This document shows positions 7,564 to 12,164 of a stretch of 14,406 bases of DNA, in pieces; within the stretch, counting starts at the first letter, position 1; each line of letters opens with the position of its first letter. The stretch is from FEN-727 sp036508635. GTDB lineage: Bacteria > Actinomycetota > Geothermincolia > Fen-727 > Anoxymicrobiaceae. Below the pieces are notes generated by a model, which searched no databases, was not told where the DNA came from, and was given only the letters and a program-made list of their open reading frames with translations. Made by a program: the position numbers and the translations under genes. The stretch covers positions 1 to 14,406 of the forward strand of contig DATCGY010000147.1 of assembly GCA_036508635.1 (NCBI GenBank), written 5' to 3'.

Positions 7564-8925
7564 CCCCGTCAGAAGGTCTTCGTCCGCGAGGTTCTCGAAC
7601 TTGGTGTACCCGCCGATCCAGGCGAGCTTGAACTGCCCTGTCTCGCCGTTTCGGTGCTTGGCGAGGTTTATCTCAGCTATGCCCTTGAGCTCATGGTCCC
7701 GCGGGTCGTCGACCTCGGGCCTGTAGATGAGTATGACCAGGTCGGCGTTCTGCTCGATGGCGCCCGATTCGCGAAGGTCTTCCATGCTGGGAGTCTTTTT
7801 GCCGATGGTGGCCGGGGGGCGCCGGAGCTGGGAGACAGCTATGACGGGGGTCTCGAGCTCCATCGCGAGGACCTTGAGGTCTCGCGCTATCCTCGAGACC
7901 TCCTGGACGCGACCCTCGCGGAAGCCGGGGATATGCATGAGCTGGATATAGTCGACGATTATGAGCCCGATGTTCTCTCTTGCCATCAACTGCCTGGCCT
8001 TGGACCGCATCTCCAGCATCGTGACGTCGCCGGTGTCATCGATGAAGACGGGGGCGTTGGACAGGATGCCGGTGCTCGTTACTATATCGACGAATCGCTC
8101 GTCGCTGATGCGCCCGGTGCGGTAGTCGCCCGAGTCTATGCGCGCGTGGGTGCACAGGAGCCTCTCGGAGAGCTCTATCTTTGACATCTCGAGGCTGAAG
8201 ATGAGAATGCCGACGTCGGCGCTGAGCGCGGCGTGCATGGCGATGTTCATCGTGAAGGAGGTCTTGCCCATGCTGGTGCGCCCGCCCACGACTATGAGGT
8301 TGGACGCCTGGAAGCCGGCGGTCATCTTGTCGAGGTGCTTGAAGCCGGTCTCGACGCCGGTGATCTCCGAACCCCTGATGCGGGCTTCCTCCATGCGCTT
8401 GAAGCTCTCGACCAGCGGCTCGTTTATGCGCGAGAGCCTGCCCCGGCGCATGTGCTTGCCGAGGTCGAAGACGGCGCGCTCGGCGCGGTCGTACACCTCG
8501 CCGGTGTCCTCGGCGACATCGTAGCCGAGGCTGGTGACGTCGTAGCCCACATCGATCAGGTTGCGCCTGAAAGCCATCTCTTTGACGATCTGGGCGTAAT
8601 GGCGGATGTTGTGCGGGTTGGGGGTCGTATCGACCAGGGAGTAGATGTAGGCCCTCTCACCCACCTGCTCGAGGAGGCCGCGCCTCTTGAGCTCTTCGGC
8701 GAGGACCACGGGGTCTGTCGTGCGGCCGGAAGCGTAGAGCTCGATGAGCACCTGGAATATCTTGCGGTGGGACTCCTTGTAGAAATCCTCGTGTATGAGC
8801 ATCTCCTGGGCGTCGGCAACGGCGGCGTGGGCAAGTATCATCGACCCGAGGACGGACTCTTCGGCCTCGAGGTTATGGGGCGGGACCCTGTCGAAACTAC
8901 TGCTGCGCGCCAGCTCCATCGTCAT
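7561..8925 (-). CDS. dnaB: Replicative DNA helicase DnaB
   Basis: DnaB forms the hexameric helicase that unwinds DNA ahead of the replication fork. The start is the ATG at 8923-8925, which has GGGAGGGGG five bases upstream. A longer frame back to 8994 has no ribosome site. The 454-residue product is full length and without an intein. The N-terminal domain begins VPPHNLEAEESVLGSM (14-29). The RecA-like ATPase follows with Walker A GRTSMGKT (215-222), catalytic Glu246 in FSLEMS, Walker B IIVDYIQLM (322-330, Asp325), SQLRR (365-369) and the arginine-finger region near ESGAIEQNADLVILIYR. It is the last gene of the rpsF-ssb-rpsR-rplI-dnaB order, after a 179-bp gap with its own regulatory signals. 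Confidence 0.97.
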   Translation of the reverse strand: MTMELARSSSFDRVPPHNLEAEESVLGSMILAHAAVADAQEMLIHEDFYKESHRKIFQVLIELYASGRTTDPVVLAEELKRRGLLEQVGERAYIYSLVDTTPNPHNIRHYAQIVKEMAFRRNLIDVGYDVTSLGYDVAEDTGEVYDRAERAVFDLGKHMRRGRLSRINEPLVESFKRMEEARIRGSEITGVETGFKHLDKMTAGFQASNLIVVGGRTSMGKTSFTMNIAMHAALSADVGILIFSLEMSKIELSERLLCTHARIDSGDYRTGRISDERFVDIVTSTGILSNAPVFIDDTGDVTMLEMRSKARQLMARENIGLIIVDYIQLMHIPGFREGRVQEVSRIARDLKVLAMELETPVIAVSQLRRPPATIGKKTPSMEDLRESGAIEQNADLVILIYRPEVDDPRDHELKGIAEINLAKHRNGETGQFKLAWIGGYTKFENLADEDLLTG

Positions 8926-8953
8926 GTCGTCCCCCTCCCGGTAATCGATTCGC

Positions 8954-8985
8954 GTCCGTGCTCCTACTTTGTATATATCACGGAC
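8954..8985. repeat. Perfect 7-bp inverted repeat around the dnaB -10
   Basis: GTCCGTG (8954-8960) and CACGGAC (8979-8985) are perfect inverted arms with 18 bases between them. The candidate -10 and transcription start of the dnaB promoter lie inside, so the repeat could be a repressor operator. A hairpin in a longer transcript reading through from rplI is the other reading. Confidence 0.45.
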
Positions 8986-8998
8986 CTGTGACATTCAA
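8970..8998 (-). promoter_or_regulatory. Candidate internal promoter for dnaB
   Basis: On the minus strand, TTGAAT (8998-8993) is followed after 17 bases by TATACA (8975-8970). Overlapping this is an extended -10, TGA-TATATA (8980-8972). The start would be near 8963-8965, giving a leader of about 38 bases ending in the strong dnaB ribosome site. Confidence 0.45.
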
Positions 8999-9014
8999 GA
9001 GATGCAAAGTAAGT

Positions 9015-9049
9015 CGTGGATAAAGCCCAAAATTAGTGGGTTATGCACA
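9015..9049. promoter_or_regulatory. Two opposed DnaA-box-like sequences upstream of dnaB
   Basis: TTATGCACA at 9041-9049 (plus strand) fits the DnaA-box form TTATNCACA exactly. TTATCCACG on the minus strand (9023-9015) fits TTATCCACA at 8 of 9 positions. They face away from each other across a 17-base AT-rich gap and lie just upstream of the dnaB promoter, in the 179-bp space after rplI. Confidence 0.45.
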
Positions 9050-9104
9050 TGGATTTGTTGAAAAGATTGAATATCCCGGAGCACCGACGTACTCGATAGA
9101 AGAC

Positions 9105-9704
9105 CTATTCCATGGCCTCGCTCGAGGTTTCCGTCTCGGCCGTGGCCTCAGGCTCGGCAGCGGGGGTAGCGTCGGCCTGCACTTCGGTCTTCTGCTCGAC
9201 CTCATCGGACGACCCGGGCGCCACCTCCGGCGCGTCCTCGGGCTCCTCAGCGACAAACCCTTCGCCCTCGACCTCGAACTCTACATCGAGCTCGACATCG
9301 GGATGAAGCTTGATGGCGGCGTGGTAGTGGCCGACCGACCTGATACGGTCGTCTATGACTATCTTGTGGCGGTCGATCTCTTCGCCCGTCCGCTCTTCGA
9401 TGGCAGTCGCCACCTGCCTGTTGGTAATGGAGCCGAACAGCTTGCCAGTGGCACTACAACGGGCTTTGATGACAACCTTGGCGCTTGCCATCTTGTCGGC
9501 AACAGCCTGGACCTGCTCGCGCTGGCGGGCGCCTTTGACCTCGAGGACCTTTTTCTGCTCTTCGATCTCTTTCATGCGGCCCCGTGTGACCTCGACCGCG
9601 AGGCCCCTGGGGACCAGGAAGTTGCGCGCGTATCCGCCGGCGACCTCAACGACCTCGCCCATGCGTCCAACGCGATCTATATCTTGCTTTAGGAGAATCT
9701 TCAA
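9105..9704 (-). CDS. rplI: 50S ribosomal protein bL9, with acidic C-terminal extension
   Basis: bL9 is a two-domain large-subunit protein joined by a long helix. The 199-residue product starts MKILLKQDIDRVG and has the signature GEVVEVAGGYARNFLVP (16-32), the long helix (about 42-75) and the C-terminal domain to about 148. Typical bL9 ends there. This one continues with about 50 residues rich in Glu, Ala, Thr and Pro and almost without hydrophobics. The start codon is TTG (9702-9704) with GGTGA just upstream. No in-frame ATG fits the conserved N-terminus. It lies 33 bases after rpsR in the same operon. Confidence 0.95.
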   Translation of the reverse strand: MKILLKQDIDRVGRMGEVVEVAGGYARNFLVPRGLAVEVTRGRMKEIEEQKKVLEVKGARQREQVQAVADKMASAKVVIKARCSATGKLFGSITNRQVATAIEERTGEEIDRHKIVIDDRIRSVGHYHAAIKLHPDVELDVEFEVEGEGFVAEEPEDAPEVAPGSSDEVEQKTEVQADATPAAEPEATAETETSSEAME

Positions 9705-9737
9705 ATCGTCACCATCCCGAGTCGCTAAAACGGAAGA

Positions 9738-9983
9738 CTACTTGCGGGGGTAAGGCAGTAGCGCTACCTCGCGGGCGTTCTTGATCGCCTTGCCCAGCTC
9801 CGCCTGGTGCTGGGTACACGTGCCCGTTACTCGGCGGGGCCTTATCTTTCCGCGCTCCGAAAGGAAGCGGCGCAGTGTGCCGACGTCTTTGTAGTCTATG
9901 TAGTCTATCTTTTCTTTGCAGAAGTAGCAGACCTTCCGCTTTTGTTTCCTTGGATACGGTGACGGCTTCTTGTCGCTTGCGAT
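9738..9983 (-). CDS. rpsR: 30S ribosomal protein bS18, apparent ATC start codon
   Basis: bS18 pairs with bS6 on the platform of the small subunit. The 81-codon frame gives IASDKKPSPYPRKQKRKVCY, then the conserved core IDYIDYKDVGTLRRFLSERG and RRVTGTCTQH, and ends ALLPYPRK before TAG at 9738-9740. Cys19, Cys22, Cys56 and probably His59 fit the zinc-binding form of S18. The frame contains no ATG, GTG or TTG between an upstream in-frame stop (TGA) and the conserved core. By position and N-terminal sequence (x-A-S-D-K-K), the initiator is ATC at 9981-9983, with AAAAGGGG 10 bases upstream. A GTG-started frame at 10011 runs across it in another phase and does not encode S18. Gene finders restricted to standard starts will miss this gene. 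Confidence 0.9.
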   Translation of the reverse strand: MASDKKPSPYPRKQKRKVCYFCKEKIDYIDYKDVGTLRRFLSERGKIRPRRVTGTCTQHQAELGKAIKNAREVALLPYPRK

Positions 9984-10015
9984 GGCTAAAACACCCCTTT
10001 TGCTCTGTCACCCGC

Positions 10016-10444
10016 TTACCACGGGTAGTCTTCGCCGCCCTCGATCGGCGGTATGTCTATGCCCGCGTAGTCGTTGGATGGAGGAGGCCCTGCGGGACCA
10101 CCACCCTCACCGGAGCGGGGTAGGAACTGTACGTTTTGCGCGACGACCTCGACGACGGAGCGTTTCTGGCCGTCATCGGTCTGCCAGCTTCGGTACCTCA
10201 AGCGGCCGTCGATGGCCACGCCGCTGCCTTTCTTCAGGTACTGGTGGGTGGTCTCGGCCTGGCGGTCATAGACGACCACCGTGAAGAAGTCGACGCCCTC
10301 TACCCTCTCGCCCTGCTCGTTTGTGTACGGCACCCGGTTGACCGCTATGCCGAACGTCGCCACCGGTTTACCGGCGGGAGTGAATTTAAGCTCGGGATCT
10401 CTGGTGAGGTTGCCGAGCAGCACCACCCGGTTGATACCAGCCAT
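10016..10444 (-). CDS. ssb: Single-stranded DNA-binding protein
   Basis: SSB coats single-stranded DNA during replication, repair and recombination and recruits partners through its C-terminal tip. The 142-residue product has the OB fold (about 1-108: INRVVLLGNLTRDPELKFTPAGKPV, then FFTVVVYDRQAE and GSGVAIDGRLRYRSW), here cited in parts. A short Gly/Pro linker follows, and then the acidic tip GGEDYPW. The tip ends in Trp where most SSBs end in Phe (DDIPF). The ATG lies 2 bases after the rpsF stop, so translation is probably coupled. SSB between rpsF and rpsR is the usual bacterial order. Confidence 0.96.
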   Translation of the reverse strand: MAGINRVVLLGNLTRDPELKFTPAGKPVATFGIAVNRVPYTNEQGERVEGVDFFTVVVYDRQAETTHQYLKKGSGVAIDGRLRYRSWQTDDGQKRSVVEVVAQNVQFLPRSGEGGGPAGPPPSNDYAGIDIPPIEGGEDYPW

Positions 10445-10446
10445 GG

Positions 10447-10737
10447 TTATTTGCTCCCCCTTACGAGGGTCTTGGTGCGTAGGACTTCGTCCCGGATGCC
10501 GGTGACCCGGTCGAGCTCTTTGACCACTGCGGCCTCAGCCTCGAAGTTGATGACCGCGTAATGTCCGCTCTCCTCGTGCTCTATCGGGTACTCGAGGCGC
10601 CTGAGGCCCCAGACGTCGATGCCCTTTACGACACCGCCCTCACGGTTAATAAGTGCGGTTATCTCGTCGAGAAGCAACTTTATCTGGTCTTCATCGAGAT
10701 CCGCCTTTGCAATCAGCAATGTCTCATACTTGCGCAA
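10447..10737 (-). CDS. rpsF: 30S ribosomal protein bS6
   Basis: bS6 binds bS18 and then the central domain of 16S rRNA. The 96-residue product begins MRKYETLLIAKADLDEDQI and includes the conserved strand GLRRLEYPIEHEESGHYAVINF (44-65, cited as landmarks GLRRLEYPI and GHYAVINF). Its length is normal. The initiator is TTG (10735-10737), with GGAGGG four bases upstream; there is no in-frame ATG near it. It is the first gene of the operon, with an extended -10 promoter and a leader hairpin (10768-10789) that may bind the S6:S18 pair. Confidence 0.96.
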   Translation of the reverse strand: MRKYETLLIAKADLDEDQIKLLLDEITALINREGGVVKGIDVWGLRRLEYPIEHEESGHYAVINFEAEAAVVKELDRVTGIRDEVLRTKTLVRGSK

Positions 10738-10767
10738 AAAACCCTCCGTGCTTGTGGTTACCTGCCA

Positions 10768-10789
10768 CCGGCCCCGCTCGGGGGGCCGG
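10768..10789 (-). promoter_or_regulatory. rpsF leader hairpin, candidate S6:S18 autoregulatory element
   Basis: In the leftward mRNA, CCGGCCCC (10789-10782) pairs perfectly with GGGGCCGG (10775-10768) around the loop CCGAGC. The hairpin starts within about 5 bases of the predicted 5' end and about 30 bases before the rpsF ribosome site. A leader hairpin displaying a CCG is the described feature of the S6:S18-binding rpsF leader found in many bacteria. No T-run follows, so a terminator is unlikely. Confidence 0.55.
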
Positions 10790-10799
10790 AGTACATGAG

Positions 10800-10808
10800 A
10801 TTATAGCA
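10800..10808 (-). promoter_or_regulatory. Extended -10 promoter of the rpsF operon
   Basis: TGC-TATAAT (10808-10800, minus strand) is a perfect -10 with the TGn extension. No good -35 sits at the usual distance. TTGCAA at 10831-10826 is 20 bases away. The predicted start is near 10793. Confidence 0.6.
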
Positions 10809-10858
10809 CAATGAAAAGACATGCTTTGCAACCATTTACGGTGACCCATTTTCGGGCC

Positions 10859-10867
10859 TGTGATAAA
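10859..10867 (+). promoter_or_regulatory. Weak candidate promoter for the ComFB-like gene
   Basis: TGT-GATAAA (10859-10867) resembles an extended -10 without a clear -35. A small inverted repeat, GTAGT (10874-10878) / ACTAC (10890-10894), lies just downstream, at the predicted start of transcription, and could be an operator or a leader hairpin. Confidence 0.25.
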
Positions 10868-10950
10868 GTCTGAGTAGTGAACGCGCGCTACTACCCTTGG
10901 GGCTGGCTTGAGTCGCTGGATCTCGGGTGCGGACACGGCTGGAGGTTGTC

Positions 10951-11214
10951 TTGGAGCTTATCAATTTCATGGAGGACGTGGTATCCACCTACGTCGACGA
11001 GGTGATCGCGAAGGACAGCGCTTTCTGTGGTTGTAACCGCTGCCGCATGGATGTCATTGCCATAGCCCTCAACCACGTCACTCCCAAGTACGTGGTCACC
11101 ACCAAGGGATACGCCTATGCCCGGATGGGCGAGCTCCAGGCACAGTTCCGAACTGACACCATCGTCGCGGTCACGCACGCCTTGAAGACAGTGAAGGCCA
11201 ATCCACGCCACTAA
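10951..11214 (+). CDS. ComFB-like (late competence development) small protein
   Basis: I choose TTG 10951-10953 because GGAGG (10941-10945) lies exactly 5 bases before it and the product then begins MELINFMEDVV, like other ComFB proteins. A GTG at 10927 would add 8 residues but has no ribosome site. The 87-residue protein has C26-x-C28-x2-C31 followed by DVIAIALN and P-KYVVTTKGYAY, the pattern of the ComFB family. In Bacillus the gene is in the comF operon. In many other bacteria it stands alone, and its function is not settled. Recent work links some cyanobacterial members to cyclic dinucleotide binding. No competence gene is visible here. An 18-bp tandem duplication covers its stop codon. 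Confidence 0.8.
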   Translation: MELINFMEDVVSTYVDEVIAKDSAFCGCNRCRMDVIAIALNHVTPKYVVTTKGYAYARMGELQAQFRTDTIVAVTHALKTVKANPRH

Positions 11215-11234
11215 CGCAATCCACGCCACTAACG
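11199..11234. repeat. Exact 18-bp tandem duplication across the comFB-like stop codon
   Basis: CAATCCACGCCACTAACG occurs twice in direct contact (11199-11216 and 11217-11234). The first copy encodes the last residues (NPRH) and the TAA stop of the ComFB-like gene. The second copy, which includes a second in-frame stop, is untranslated. It looks like a recent slippage or duplication event. Confidence 0.9.
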
Positions 11235-11254
11235 GATGCCACGGCTCCTCTCAC

Positions 11255-11986
11255 CTATTCTTTACGGCGCGCCAGGAGAGTTGCCTTGGCCTTCAACCCT
11301 TCGATCGCCCTTATCGCGGAAAACTCCAACAGTAAGCTCTGGTAAAGCTGGCCAGTGAAATTGGCCGGGAGTATCGCGAGCGCGGCAATGCTTGCGAGAA
11401 TAGCTCCTCCAGGAACGATACCAACCGTCCCGCTCGCTGCATCGTCCCCCCTGTCACCCTCATCATCCTTTTTAGGCTGCGTGGTCGGCGTCGTCGAGGG
11501 CGCGGGTGACGGCGTCGGCTGCGGAGTAGGTCCCGTGGTCGTATCGGGGGCAGGCGCAGGCGTTGGCGTTGGAGTCGTAGCGGGTGTCGGTCCCGTGGTC
11601 GTATCGGGAGCGGGGGCAGCCGCGGGCGAAGGGTTGACCTGTGTTGTCGCGCTCGTCAAGGTATCGGCAGCGGTATTACCACCGGATGGCGACCCGGCAA
11701 CCGAGGTCGCCCCGGAAACCGTATCGGCAGCTGCTGCTCCAGGCACCTGTCCACCATTGGGCGTGGCGGTCGTGACACCATCCGGTGAAGACGGTTGCGA
11801 GCCCTCGCTGGACCTGCCGGATTCGCTCTTGCCGTTCGGGATAGCGCTCGTGCCCGGGTCAACGTTCTCGAGCTCGTAGCTGGACGAGTCCGCATCCCAG
11901 CCTCTGTGCATTATCTGGAGCGACACGTTGAACACTACCAGCATCGTCACCGCGAACAGGAGTATTATGGCACGCTGCTCTTTCAT
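11255..11986 (-). CDS. Hypothetical Pro/Thr/Ala-rich protein with hydrophobic segments at both ends
   Basis: I do not recognise a family. The 243-residue protein has a hydrophobic N-terminal segment (about 6-25, after MKEQR), suited to an anchor or signal peptide. A low-complexity linker (about 40-172) rich in Ser, Thr, Pro, Ala and Gly includes two copies of APAPDTTTGPTP (124-135 and 144-155). A short acidic patch, KKDDEGDRGDD (172-182), is followed by a second hydrophobic segment (about 188-207) and a basic tail. The likely picture is a membrane protein with a flexible extracytoplasmic loop spanning wall distance, possibly glycosylated. The ATG has AGGGGG 6 bases upstream. It converges on the ComFB-like gene and is divergent from the copper ATPase fusion. 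Confidence 0.65.
   Translation of the reverse strand: MKEQRAIILLFAVTMLVVFNVSLQIMHRGWDADSSSYELENVDPGTSAIPNGKSESGRSSEGSQPSSPDGVTTATPNGGQVPGAAAADTVSGATSVAGSPSGGNTAADTLTSATTQVNPSPAAAPAPDTTTGPTPATTPTPTPAPAPDTTTGPTPQPTPSPAPSTTPTTQPKKDDEGDRGDDAASGTVGIVPGGAILASIAALAILPANFTGQLYQSLLLEFSAIRAIEGLKAKATLLARRKE
11529..11608. repeat. 20-bp direct repeat within the Pro/Thr-rich linker
   Basis: GGTCCCGTGGTCGTATCGGG occurs exactly at 11529-11548 and 11589-11608, a 60-bp period. On the minus strand it encodes the repeated DTTTGPTP. Identity at every wobble position points to recent duplication of the linker DNA. Confidence 0.85.
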
Positions 11987-12033
11987 CCCTTGCCCCCTGA
12001 CTCAACGTTAATTGGAAAACAAAGTACATGCAT

Positions 12034-12062
12034 TCGCTATGTTTTACCTTGACCGATGTCAA
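12034..12062 (-). promoter_or_regulatory. Possible promoter for the Pro/Thr-rich protein gene
   Basis: A perfect TTGACA (12062-12057, minus strand) is followed after 17 bases by TAGCGA, a poor -10. The -35 box is the main evidence. Confidence 0.25.
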
Positions 12063-12129
12063 TACCGTGCGTGCCGATGCGTTTCAAAGCCGGAGACGGG
12101 ACAATATGGCAAACTATGACCAGCGTCAA

Positions 12130-12158
12130 TTCATTTGTCGTACGGAAAGCAATATCAT
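12130..12158 (+). promoter_or_regulatory. Promoter of the copper ATPase fusion, possibly giving a leaderless mRNA
   Basis: TTCATT (12130-12135), 17 bases and TATCAT (12153-12158) form a promoter whose start, 7 bases after the -10, falls on the A of the ATG at 12165. The -10 is the same TATCAT as at pckG. I saw no recognisable CsoR- or CueR-type operator in 11987-12164. Confidence 0.4.
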
Positions 12159-12164
12159 AGGAGC

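Noticed and set aside
8233..8991. 252-residue plus-strand frame opposite dnaB
   Set aside because: It is antisense to DnaB motifs, has no ribosome site of note and shows no family features.
8926..9104. Full replication origin between rplI and dnaB
   Set aside because: Only two DnaA-box-like sites and a modest AT-rich stretch are present; there is no box cluster and no dnaA or dnaN gene.
9709..10011. GTG-started 100-residue minus-strand frame over rpsR
   Set aside because: It is the shifted phase of rpsR. Its product has no S18 motif, while the neighbouring phase encodes a complete S18.
10768..10789. Rho-independent terminator
   Set aside because: The hairpin lies between a promoter and rpsF, with no T-run after it; a leader element fits better.
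11460..11660. CRISPR or minisatellite array
   Set aside because: Only two exact 20-bp copies occur and both code in frame for the Pro/Thr linker.
11987..12164. Copper-responsive operator (CsoR/CueR type) before the ATPase fusion
   Set aside because: No GC-rich palindrome or CueR-like dyad of the known forms could be seen.
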